From DATBSL01 sp963729875 (lineage in GTDB: Bacteria > Acidobacteriota > Vicinamibacteria > Fen-336): 64,000 nt of DNA. The notes under the pieces are model-generated. The model ran no database searches. It was not told the DNA's origin and saw only the letters and a list, made by a program, of their open reading frames with translations. The DNA is taken from the NCBI GenBank assembly GCA_963729875.1, contig CAVSPR010000007.1, positions 186,001 through 250,000 on the forward strand, written 5' to 3'. This document shows positions 9,108 to 17,540 of this stretch, one piece after another. Within the stretch, counting starts at the first letter, position 1. Every line of letters begins with the position of its first letter. The translations under genes and the position numbers were made by a program.

Positions 9108-10220
9108 ATGGCCACGAAGCCGCCGGGCGACCGCCTCCTCTCCCTCGACGTGTTCCGCGGCGCGACGATCGCCGGGATGATCCTCGTCAACAACTCGGGC
9201 GACTACGACCACACGTGGTGGCCGCTCCTCCACCAGCCCTGGCACGGCTGGACGCCGACGGACCTCATCTTCCCGTTCTTCCTCTGGATCGTCGGGCTGT
9301 CGCTCGTCTTCTCCCGCCGGATCGGCTTCCGGGCCGCCCTGTGGCGCTCGGTGAAGCTCGTCCTCCTCGGCCTCCTCGTGAACTTCAGCACCGGCGGCTT
9401 CGCGCTGCCCCTGCGCTGGGCCGGGGTGCTGCAGCGGATCGGCCTGTGCTACCTGGCCGCGTGGGCGGCGAAGCGCTGGCTGTCCCCCCGGGGGCAGGCC
9501 GTCCTCGCCGCGGTGCTCCTCGCCGGCTACTGGGCCGCGATGACCCACGTGGTCGGCCCGGAGGGCTTCGTCCCGAACCTCGAGCCGGAGACGAACCTGT
9601 CGGCCCAGGTGGACCGGATCTTCCTCGACGGCCACCTCTACCTGCGGGCGAAGACGTGGGACCCCGAGGGCGTCCTCTCGACGTTCCCCGCGATCGCGAC
9701 GGCGCTGCTGGGCCTGCTGGCCGGCGCGTGGCTGCGGTCCCAGGCCCCGACCGCGAGGAAGGCCATGGGTTTCCTGGCCGGCGGCCTCGTCCTCTTGTTC
9801 CTCGGCCGGCTGTGGGGCGAGGCGGCGCCCGCGTGGCTGCTGTTCCCGGTGAACAAGAAGATCTGGAGCCCGTCGTTCGTGCTGCTGACGGCGGGGCTCG
9901 CGGCGGCGCTCTTCGGCCTGACCTGGTGGCTGGTGGACGTGCGCGGCCGGCGCGGGTTCACCGGGCCGTTCGTCACCTACGGCAAGAACGCGATCGCGGT
10001 CTACGTGGGCTCGGAGCTGCTGTCGGGCGCCTGGGGCACGATCTCGTGGTCCTCGGCTGGAGGCAAGGTCCTGACCCTGCAGGAGCGCATGCACCAGCTG
10101 GCGTTCGCGAGCTGGCTCCCGCCCATGGCCGCCGCCCTCGCGTTCGCCCTCGCGAACGTGGTCCTCTGGTGGGCCGTCGCCCACTGGATGGACCGGAAGG
10201 GGATCTACCTGAAGGTCTGA
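9108..10220 (+). CDS. NagX/HGSNAT-like membrane acyltransferase (DUF5009)
   Basis: 370 residues, an integral membrane protein with about ten hydrophobic helices. The N-terminus carries the family signature SLDVFRGATIAGMILVNN, followed by HGWTPTDLIFPFFLWIVG. The family contains the human heparan-alpha-glucosaminide N-acetyltransferase and bacterial NagX, which move acetyl groups across the membrane onto amino sugars; acetylation of a cell-envelope or imported sugar is a reasonable inference. GGCGTG at 9079-9084 can pair with CACGCC at 9102-9107, enclosing the ribosome site in the loop. The gene converges on the tricorn-like peptidase. Confidence 0.9.
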   Translation: MATKPPGDRLLSLDVFRGATIAGMILVNNSGDYDHTWWPLLHQPWHGWTPTDLIFPFFLWIVGLSLVFSRRIGFRAALWRSVKLVLLGLLVNFSTGGFALPLRWAGVLQRIGLCYLAAWAAKRWLSPRGQAVLAAVLLAGYWAAMTHVVGPEGFVPNLEPETNLSAQVDRIFLDGHLYLRAKTWDPEGVLSTFPAIATALLGLLAGAWLRSQAPTARKAMGFLAGGLVLLFLGRLWGEAAPAWLLFPVNKKIWSPSFVLLTAGLAAALFGLTWWLVDVRGRRGFTGPFVTYGKNAIAVYVGSELLSGAWGTISWSSAGGKVLTLQERMHQLAFASWLPPMAAALAFALANVVLWWAVAHWMDRKGIYLKV

Positions 10221-10243
10221 GGCCGCCGACCCTCGAACGCGTC

Positions 10244-13200
10244 CTAAGGCACCGGCTGCAGCGGTCGCGGCGGGATCGGCGGGGCCGGCGCCAGGTCCCG
10301 CGGGTCCTGCGCGATCTCCTTCAGCAGGGAGTCGATCGCGTAGTCGATCTGCAAGTCCTTGCCCCCCAGGAAGCCGTCGGGCCCGAGGTCGAGCACGACG
10401 TCCGGGTCGACGCCGTGGCCCTCGATGATCCACGCCTTGCCCCTCGGGTCCCAGCCCCCGAACTCCGGCTCCGTGATTCCACCGCCGTCGCGCAGCGGCT
10501 TGTCCCCGCGGATGCCGACCCAGCCGCCCCAGGTGCGCGTGCCGACCACCGGCCCGAGCTTGAAGTCCTTGAACCCCTGGGCGAAGGTCTCGCAGTCGCT
10601 GCCGCCCTGGCGGTTGATGAGGGTCAACATGTGGCCGTGGAAGGCGCGGGAGGGAGTGGTGTCCACCGGGCCGCCGTGGCGCGTCCCCCCCACCGCCAGG
10701 ATCTTCCGGTCGAGGTGGGAGAGGATCATCGGGGCCACGAAGCCGCCATGGTTCCAGCGGTCGTCCATGATGAGGCCGCGCTTCGTCCACTGGGGCGGGT
10801 AGTCGCGGGCGAACTGCTGGAGTCCCTGGCCGCCCATGTCGTAGAGGTGGATGTAGCCGATCTGGCCGTTGCTCCTCCGGTTCACGTACTCGCGCGTCTC
10901 GCGGATCCACGTGGCGTACCGGATGGGCGTGTCGTTCCCGACCGTCTTCACCACGATGCGACGTGCCCCCTCGACTTTCGGGGTGTCGGCGATGGACAGC
11001 TCGACCTCCTGTCCGGCGCGGTTGGCCAGCCGCCGGAGGTAGTCCTCGCCCTTCCCGAGGGGCTTGCCGTCGATCGCGACCAGCCACTGCCCGGGCTTCA
11101 CCCGCAGGTCCGGCCGCGCCAGCGGCGAGCTGACCTTCGGGTCGGGGAAGTCGCCCCGGTACACCTTTCGGATCTGCCAGAAGCCGCTCGCGGGGTCGTA
11201 GTCGAGATCGGCCGCCAGGAGGCCGGTGCCCACCGTCTTGCCGCGCCGCAGGTCGCCTCCCCCGTGGTAGGCGTGGCCGACGTTCAGCTCGCCGAACATC
11301 TCGCCGAGCATGTCGGCGAGGTCGTCGCGCGAGGAGATGCGGTCGGCGAGCGGCCCGTACTGCTTCCACACGCCGTCCCAGTCGACGCCGTGCATCTTCG
11401 GGTCGTAGAAGAAGTCGCGCTGCAGGCGCCAGGCCTCGTGCAGCATCTGCTTCCACTCGTCGCGCGGGTCGACGCGGATCGACCACCCCGTGAGGTCGAC
11501 CTTCGCCTCCTTCGCCGCGTCGTCCTTCGGAGCCTCCGTCGCTCCCGCCTCGATGCGGACGAAGCCGTCCTTCGTCTGGTACACGAGGACCTTCCCGTCC
11601 ATCGACACGTCGAAGGCCCGCACGCCCGAGGCGACGCTCGAGAGCTTCTCCTTCTCGACGTCGTAGGTGACGAGGTCGCGGCCCGGGTCCTCGTCCGGTT
11701 CGTCGGCGGGCGGCATCATCCCGCGGTCGGTGATCTTGAGCCAGTGGAGCTTGCCGGCGACCGCCCGGAGGCCCGTGTAGTTCCCGGGGGCGACGGGCAC
11801 CTGGACGACGCGGTCGGCGAGCCCCTCGAAGTCGATCCGGATCGGCTCCACCTTCTCTTCGACCCTGGCCGCCTTCGCGCCCTTCGCCTCCGGGCCCTTC
11901 CCCTTCGCCTCGTCGGCCTTCTCGTCCTTCTTCTCCTCGGGCTTTTCCGGGTCGACGTCGCCGCGGGGCGCGAAGGGCAGCATCCCGTCGGCCTGCAGCG
12001 CGACCACGAACGGCAGGGTGGCCTCGTTCACGACGAAGCGGGCCTCGAAGCGGTCGAGGCGGGGGTTGATGAAGCGGTCGGAGAGGAAGAAGAGGTACTT
12101 CCCCTTGGGGTCCCAGGCCGGCGCGAAGGAGTTGTACGCGGGGTCGGTCACCGCGTACGCCTTCTTCGCCTGCGCGTCCCAGACCTTGACCTGCCCGACC
12201 AGGCTCGGCAGGTCCATCGCGTACGCCAGGTAGCGGCTGTCCGGCGACCAGAAGTAGCGGGGGATCTCGAAGTCGCTCTCGTCGACGAGGGTGATCGCGC
12301 CGGTGGCCACGTCCGACACGTACAGCCTGTGCTTCTCGTCGCCCCAGGCGATCGCCTTGCCATCCGGGGACCAGGCGGGTGCGAAGTGCCAACCGGGGGG
12401 GACCGAGCCGAGGGTCTTCGGCGGGGCGCCGTTGTCCGCGGCGTGGAGCACGAGCTGCTCCTCGCCATCGACTTCGGTCCAGGTGGCGATCGTCTTCCCG
12501 TCGGGGGAGAAGGCCGGGGTCCGGGTGCGGGCGAGGCTGTCGTCCGTGATGCGGCGGATCAGCCCCTTCTTGCGGGTGCGGGCCACGAACGCGTCGCCCC
12601 GCGCCTCGAGAGCGATGCGCTCGCCGTCCTTCGACAGCGACCACGACCGCAGGGTCGGCATCGGGTCCACGAATCGCTCGCGCACCTGGAGCCGGTCGCT
12701 CGGCAGCTGGACCGCGAGCCGTTCGTTCTTCCCGGTGGCGAGGTCGTAGGCCCAGATGTCCATCTCGTGCTGGTAGACGATCTTCCCCTCGCCCATCGAC
12801 GGCCAGCGCACGTCGTAGTCGTCGAAGCGGGTGAGGCGGCGGACGTCCCCGCCGTCGGGCAGCATCGACGCGAGGTTCGGGCGGCCCCAGCGGTCGGTGA
12901 CGAAGTAGATCCGGCCGTCGCCCGCCCACATCGGGAAGGCGTCCTTGCCGTCGTACTTCGTGACCTCGGCAAACACGAGCGGCGAGACCGTGCCGACCCA
13001 GATGTCCTCGGCCTCGCCGCCCTTGTAGCGCTTCCAGTTGTGGAACTCGAGTCCGATCTTCTGCAGCGCGACCCGCGCGCCGCCGGGCTCGAAGCTCACC
13101 CACGCCGCCGGCTCGAGCGGGATCATCCGGGGGATCCCGCCGGCCGGGGGGATCGTGTACACGCGGTAGTCGCCGTGCGGGTGGTCGCGCCGGCTGCGGA

Positions 13201-13600
13201 AGAGGATCTGGCCGTCCGGGGTCCAGCCGATGGCCTGGTCCGAGGCCGGGTGGAGGGTGAGCCGCACCGGCTCGCCCCCGCTCGCCGGCATCACGTAGAC
13301 GTCGTCGTTGCCCTCGTACTGGGCGGTGAAGGCGATGAGGCGTCCGTCGGGGGAGACGCGGGGGAAGCGTTCCTCGCCTTCGTGCGCGGTGAGGCGCAGG
13401 GCGACCCCGCCGGTCGCCGGCACCTTCCACAGGTCGCCCTCGGAGGCGAACACGATCGTCCCGCCCCCGATCGAAGGGTAGCGGTAGAAGCCGTCGGGCG
13501 GCACCGATGAGGCCGAAGCCGGCGACGCCGCGCCGGCCGCGGCCGAGGCGAAGACGGAGCCGAAAGCGACCGCAGCGGCGAGACGGCGGGCGAGACCCAT
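10244..13600 (-). CDS. Tricorn-like S41 peptidase with N-terminal propeller and PDZ domain
   Basis: 1118 residues. The order is signal peptide; TolB/PD40 propeller blades from about 35 to 340 (YRYPSIGGGTIVFASEGDLW is the classic tricorn opening); a second propeller-like part interrupted by a Lys/Glu-rich linker near 550-590; the core with ELNVGHAYHGGGD; a PDZ domain; and the S41 catalytic core with GGSDCETFAQGF, where the Ser is the expected nucleophile, then VVGTRTWGGWVGI. It should degrade peptides in the periplasm or outside. The ATG at 13600 follows CAGGAGG; the longer upstream frame runs through the S46 gene and is rejected. Its leader can form a pseudoknot that covers the ribosome site. 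Confidence 0.95.
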   Translation of the reverse strand: MGLARRLAAAVAFGSVFASAAAGAASPASASSVPPDGFYRYPSIGGGTIVFASEGDLWKVPATGGVALRLTAHEGEERFPRVSPDGRLIAFTAQYEGNDDVYVMPASGGEPVRLTLHPASDQAIGWTPDGQILFRSRRDHPHGDYRVYTIPPAGGIPRMIPLEPAAWVSFEPGGARVALQKIGLEFHNWKRYKGGEAEDIWVGTVSPLVFAEVTKYDGKDAFPMWAGDGRIYFVTDRWGRPNLASMLPDGGDVRRLTRFDDYDVRWPSMGEGKIVYQHEMDIWAYDLATGKNERLAVQLPSDRLQVRERFVDPMPTLRSWSLSKDGERIALEARGDAFVARTRKKGLIRRITDDSLARTRTPAFSPDGKTIATWTEVDGEEQLVLHAADNGAPPKTLGSVPPGWHFAPAWSPDGKAIAWGDEKHRLYVSDVATGAITLVDESDFEIPRYFWSPDSRYLAYAMDLPSLVGQVKVWDAQAKKAYAVTDPAYNSFAPAWDPKGKYLFFLSDRFINPRLDRFEARFVVNEATLPFVVALQADGMLPFAPRGDVDPEKPEEKKDEKADEAKGKGPEAKGAKAARVEEKVEPIRIDFEGLADRVVQVPVAPGNYTGLRAVAGKLHWLKITDRGMMPPADEPDEDPGRDLVTYDVEKEKLSSVASGVRAFDVSMDGKVLVYQTKDGFVRIEAGATEAPKDDAAKEAKVDLTGWSIRVDPRDEWKQMLHEAWRLQRDFFYDPKMHGVDWDGVWKQYGPLADRISSRDDLADMLGEMFGELNVGHAYHGGGDLRRGKTVGTGLLAADLDYDPASGFWQIRKVYRGDFPDPKVSSPLARPDLRVKPGQWLVAIDGKPLGKGEDYLRRLANRAGQEVELSIADTPKVEGARRIVVKTVGNDTPIRYATWIRETREYVNRRSNGQIGYIHLYDMGGQGLQQFARDYPPQWTKRGLIMDDRWNHGGFVAPMILSHLDRKILAVGGTRHGGPVDTTPSRAFHGHMLTLINRQGGSDCETFAQGFKDFKLGPVVGTRTWGGWVGIRGDKPLRDGGGITEPEFGGWDPRGKAWIIEGHGVDPDVVLDLGPDGFLGGKDLQIDYAIDSLLKEIAQDPRDLAPAPPIPPRPLQPVP

Positions 13601-13605
13601 GTTTC

Positions 13606-13643
13606 CTCCTGGCGTAGATTGCGGTTTCCAGGAGTTTCTACGC
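13606..13643 (-). promoter_or_regulatory. Candidate H-type pseudoknot in the leader of the tricorn-like peptidase
   Basis: On the minus strand, GCGTAGA (13643-13637) pairs with TCTACGC (13618-13612), and CTCCTG (13634-13629) pairs with CAGGAG (13611-13606). The two stems interlock. Loop 1 is AA, the long loop is an A-rich ten bases, and no base separates the stems, so they could stack. The second stem takes up most of the Shine-Dalgarno AGGAGG, five bases before the ATG. This is the geometry of small pseudoknot riboswitches and translational control elements. The pairing is read directly; function and ligand are unknown. Confidence 0.5.
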
Positions 13644-13681
13644 TCTCCGCCCCGGCGGCGCAACGATTCAAGCCGTTGAAC

Positions 13682-13693
13682 GCCCGCGCGGGC
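13682..13693 (-). terminator. GC palindrome after the S46 gene
   Basis: GCCCGCGCGGGC is a perfect palindrome about 20 bases past the S46 stop. It has no T run, so termination is only possible, not shown. TTCAA/TTGAA (13667-13680) follows it on the same strand. Confidence 0.25.
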
Positions 13694-13713
13694 CGGCGAA
13701 GCGGCGCCGCGAG

Positions 13714-15904
13714 CTACTTCACGCCCATCTCCTGGATGAGGTGGGAGGCGCCGTCCACCTCCGACATCACCCACAGCATGTACCGCACGTCGGCGTGGAT
13801 CGAGCGGGTGTTGACCGGGTCGTAGAGGAAGTCGGACGCGATCGTGTCGTACGTGCCGTCGAACAGCAGTCCCACGAACTCGCCCTTGCCGTTGAGGGTG
13901 GGCGACCCGGAGTTGCCGCCGGTCGTGTCCACCGTCGAGAGGAAGTCGACCGGCACGTCGCCGATCGCGGGGAGCACGTAGGGGGACTGCTTCCCGGCCC
14001 GCAGGGCCTTGATGGCCTCGAGCTCGCGTGCCGGCGCGTTGAACTCGCCCTGGCCGGTCGCCTTCTGCTCGACGCCCTTGAGCGAGGTGAACGCGGTCCA
14101 CATCGTGCCGTCCGCCGCGGGCTTGCTTCGCACCGTCCCGAACGTGACGCGCAGCGTGCTGTTCGCGTCGGGAGGCACGAGGCCGCCCGACTGCGCGAGC
14201 AGCGCCTGCATGTAGCGCGGGCGCAGGCGCGCCATCGCGCCCTGCCGCTTCTTCCCGAGCTCCCGGTTCTGCTGGTAGAGCGGGTCGAGGGCGAGCGCGA
14301 GGTCCACCATCGGGTCCTTCGTGGCCGCGATCTCGGCGGACGTCTTGCCGAGGAGCCCCAGGCGGAAGTCCTTGTCCGCCATCTTCGTGCCGGCGAGGAG
14401 CTTGTCCAGGTAGTCGGCGATCGCCTTGTCGGAGTCGGCCTTCGCCATGCCCGGGGTGAGGCCGACCAGCTTGTCGAGGCCGGTGAGCCGCTGGTCGGCG
14501 GGCAGCGCCGCCGCCGGGCCCATCGCCCACGCGAGCAGCGCCTTGTCGATGCGCGCGTCGACCGTCCGTTGCGCCCGCTCCTGGCCCTCGCGGATCCGCG
14601 TCCAGTTGCGCTCCTGGTACTCGGGCTCGCGGTCCATGTCGTTCTTCTTCGCCTTCTCGACCGACAGCAGCCAGGCGGAGTGGGCGGCGTTGAGCATCGA
14701 GGACGACATGAACAGGGAGGAGAAGACGGCGTCGCGCTCGCGGGTCTTCTCGGACTCGGCCTGCAGGGCGGCGAGCGCAGGCAGCACGTCAGCGTACTCC
14801 TTCTGCCGGGCGGGGTCGGCCGCGATCCAGGCCGACAGGTCCTTCTCGTTCTGCTCCTTCTTCGCGAGGATGCCGCCCTTCACGAGGCCGTCGATCTGGC
14901 CCTTGCGGTTGGTCAGCGAGTTGTTCAGGCCGCGCAGCGCGCCCGGCCGCCTTGATCTTGCAGCGCGGGGTCCGCCTTCGCGAGCGCCTCGAGGATCGCG
15001 ATCTGCTCCGTCGCGCTCTTCACGAAGCGCGGGAAGCTCCACTCGGTCGTCTCCTTCACTTCGCCGTACGTCTGGTGCCGCTGCGTGCGGCCGGGGTAGC
15101 CGACCACGAAGACGAGGTCGCCCTCCTTGACGCCGGCGGGCTGCACGGGGAGCCAGTGGGCCGGCTTGTAGGGCACGTTGTCCTTCGAGAAGGCTCGCCG
15201 GCTTGCCGTCCTTGCCCACGTAGGCGCGGTAGAAGGAGAAGTCGCCGGTGTGCCGCGGCCAGCGCCAGTTGTCGGTCTCGCCGCCGAAGTTGCCGATGCC
15301 CGTCGGCGGGGGCGTAGACGAGCCGCACGTCCTGGATCTCGAGCTGGGCGATCTCGAAGTACCGGAGGCCCCTCGAAGAAGGACGCTCACGGTGCAGCGG
15401 AAGCCGCCCGCCTCGCACGCCGCGGTCCGCTCCTTGACCCGCCGCTCGACGAGGTCGAAGCGCTTGCGGTCGTCGAGCTTCGGGTCGATCTTGCCGGTGA
15501 TCGCGTCGGTCACCTCCTTGACGGAGACGGTGACGTAGACGCGGGAGCCCGGGACCGTTCGACAGCTCTTCCTCGCGGGTCTTCGCGAGGAAGCCGTCGT
15601 CGAGGAGGTTCCGCTGCGGGGTCGAGTTGTACTGGAGCGGCCCGGTCACGCAGTGGTGGTTCGTGGCGATGAGGCCCTCGGGGGACACGAAGGAGGCGGT
15701 GCAGCCCCCCAGGGACACGATGGCGCCCATCGGCTGGCCGGTGAGGTCGGCGAACGCTGCGGGGTCGCCCTCGAAGCCCATGGCCTTCAGCTTCTGGGCG
15801 AGGTCGGGGATCTGCTGCGGCATCCACATCCCCTCGTCGGCGGCGAGAGGCACGGCCGCCGCGAGTGCGATGGCCAGACAGACAATGAGGCGGGGAAGCT
15901 TCAT
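13714..15904 (-). pseudogene. S46 family dipeptidyl-peptidase (DPP7-like), frame broken by seven extra bases
   Basis: The intact protein would be 727 residues, normal for S46. It starts MKLPRLIV with a signal peptide, then GMWMPQQIPDL, the catalytic His in TNHHCVTG, and near the C-terminus the catalytic Ser in GGNSGSPTLNGKGEF. The Gly in LLFDGTYD fits DPP7 rather than DPP11. Seven single extra bases, near 15550, 15380, 15370, 15308, 15192, 14957 and 14943, break the frame; removing them restores continuous S46 sequence with no lost residues. It would release dipeptides from extracellular peptides. Consensus error or very recent inactivation are both possible. A CCGCCCG/CGGGCGG palindrome (15923-15938) lies upstream of the start. 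Confidence 0.85.
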
Positions 15905-16057
15905 GAATTCTCCATGGACAGGCCGCCCGGACGGGCGGAACCCGACTAGGATAGCCGACCCCACCCTTCCCCCTGGGGGTGCGAACGCACTAGATCGGAC
16001 GGATGGTTCGCACGCCGCGTCGCATCCATAGAATCCGCGTGGAGGCATTTTCCGATC

Positions 16058-17434
16058 ATGATGAAAAAAGCGATGTGGGTGGTAGGCCTGCTCGTCGTCC
16101 TCGGGCTCGCCCTCCCCGTCTCGAACCTGTTCGTGGGCACGCCGCAGGGCACCGCCCTGACGCAGGTGCAGTTCAAGGACGCCCAGACCGCGAAGGTGGC
16201 CCACGTGCTCGAGGGCAGCTGCGCGAGCTGCCATGTCCCCGGCGTGAAGCCGCCCTTCTACGCGGGCCTGCCGTTCGCGAAGACGATCGTGGAGCGCGAC
16301 GTGAGGGAGGGCCTGCACAGCTTCGACCTCGCCCGCGGGATGGCGAAGGCGGCCGAGGGGCCGGTCCCCGAGCCCGTGCTCGCGAAGATCGAGCGCGAGG
16401 TAGCCGAAGGCGAGATGCCCCCCGGCGCCTACGTGGCGCTCCACTGGAACGCGGCGCTCGGCGCCGAGAAGAAGGAGGCGGTGCTGGCGTGGGTGAAGGC
16501 AGAGCGCGCGGCGCAGGCCTCCCCGGGTGTGCCGGAGGCGATGAAGGCGGCCCTCCTCCGACCGATCCCGGACAGCCTCGACGTGGACCCGGTCAAGGCC
16601 GCCCTCGGCGAGAGGCTCTACCACGACACCCGGCTCTCTGGCGACAACACGATCTCCTGCGCGTCCTGCCATGACCTCGCACTGGGGGGGACCGACCAGC
16701 ACGTGGTCTCCGACGGCATCCGCGGCCAGAAGGGCGGGATCAACTCCCCCACCACCTACAACGCCGCCCTCAACTTCGCGCAGTTCTGGGACGGCCGCGC
16801 GGCGACGCTCGAGGCCCAGGCGGACGGTCCGCCCAACAACCCGGTCGAGATGGGCTCCAACTGGACGCCGATCACGGAGAAGCTCGTCCAGGACGAGGCC
16901 TTCGTGAAGGAGTTCACCGCCGCCTACCCCGAGGGCGTCAACAAGGACACGGTCACCCACGCGATCGCCGAGTACGAGCGCACGCTCCTCACCCCGAACT
17001 CGCGCTTCGACAAGTTCCTCAAGGGCGACGCGGCGGCGCTCGACGCCGACGAGAAGCACGGCTACGAGGTCTTCCGGGAGGAGGGCTGCGCCACGTGCCA
17101 CGTGGGCGAGCTGCTCGGCGGGAAGTCGTACGAGGTGATGGGCCGGCGGGCCGACTACTTCGCCGCGCGCGGGACGCCGCAGACCGACGCCGACAACGGC
17201 CGCTACAACGTGACGAAGGACGAGGCGGACCGCCACCTCTTCAAGGTGCCGACCCTGCGCAACGTGGCGCGGACCTTCCCGTACTTCCACGACGGCTCGA
17301 AGACGACGCTGCGGGAGGCGGTGGACGCCATGGCGGCCTTCCAGAACGGCGAGGCGCTCTCCGAGAAGGATGCCCAGGACGTCGTGAAGTTCCTGGAGAC
17401 GCTCACCGGCGAGTACAAGGGCAAGGCGCTCTAG
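16058..17434 (+). CDS. Tri-haem cytochrome c peroxidase family protein
   Basis: 458 residues with a signal/anchor helix (residues 4-24). Three covalent haem sites are visible: CASCH at 55-59, CASCH at 201-205 and CATCH at 344-348. The last two, with the GG-D-H region and the FDKFLKGD segment, are the standard di-haem bacterial peroxidase/MauG core; the first is an added N-terminal monohaem domain that could feed electrons in. Expected role: periplasmic reduction of hydrogen peroxide, or oxidation of a protein substrate. The start follows GGAGG. GATCGGA at 15993 and TCCGATC at 16051 could pair across the leader. Confidence 0.93.
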   Translation: MMKKAMWVVGLLVVLGLALPVSNLFVGTPQGTALTQVQFKDAQTAKVAHVLEGSCASCHVPGVKPPFYAGLPFAKTIVERDVREGLHSFDLARGMAKAAEGPVPEPVLAKIEREVAEGEMPPGAYVALHWNAALGAEKKEAVLAWVKAERAAQASPGVPEAMKAALLRPIPDSLDVDPVKAALGERLYHDTRLSGDNTISCASCHDLALGGTDQHVVSDGIRGQKGGINSPTTYNAALNFAQFWDGRAATLEAQADGPPNNPVEMGSNWTPITEKLVQDEAFVKEFTAAYPEGVNKDTVTHAIAEYERTLLTPNSRFDKFLKGDAAALDADEKHGYEVFREEGCATCHVGELLGGKSYEVMGRRADYFAARGTPQTDADNGRYNVTKDEADRHLFKVPTLRNVARTFPYFHDGSKTTLREAVDAMAAFQNGEALSEKDAQDVVKFLETLTGEYKGKAL

Positions 17435-17459
17435 CCGAACCCGGATCTCACCTTCCGGA

Positions 17460-17475
17460 CCCGGCGTGCGCCGGG
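17460..17475 (+). terminator. Hairpin after the cytochrome peroxidase gene
   Basis: CCCGGCG, TG, CGCCGGG is a perfect seven-base inverted repeat 25 bases past the stop, followed by a weak CCTTTGG. It is placed as a terminator but lacks a proper T run. Confidence 0.35.
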
Positions 17476-17540
17476 CCCCGGCCTTTGGTGTCCCCGGCGG
17501 CGTGCTAGCATCCGGCCGCTCGGACAAAGGGGGAGCACCC

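Noticed and set aside
8879..13510. 1543-codon open frame on the plus strand opposite the tricorn-like gene
   Set aside because: It is an antisense shadow produced by the GC-rich codon use of the minus-strand genes; composition is Arg/Pro/Ala/His-rich with no domain.
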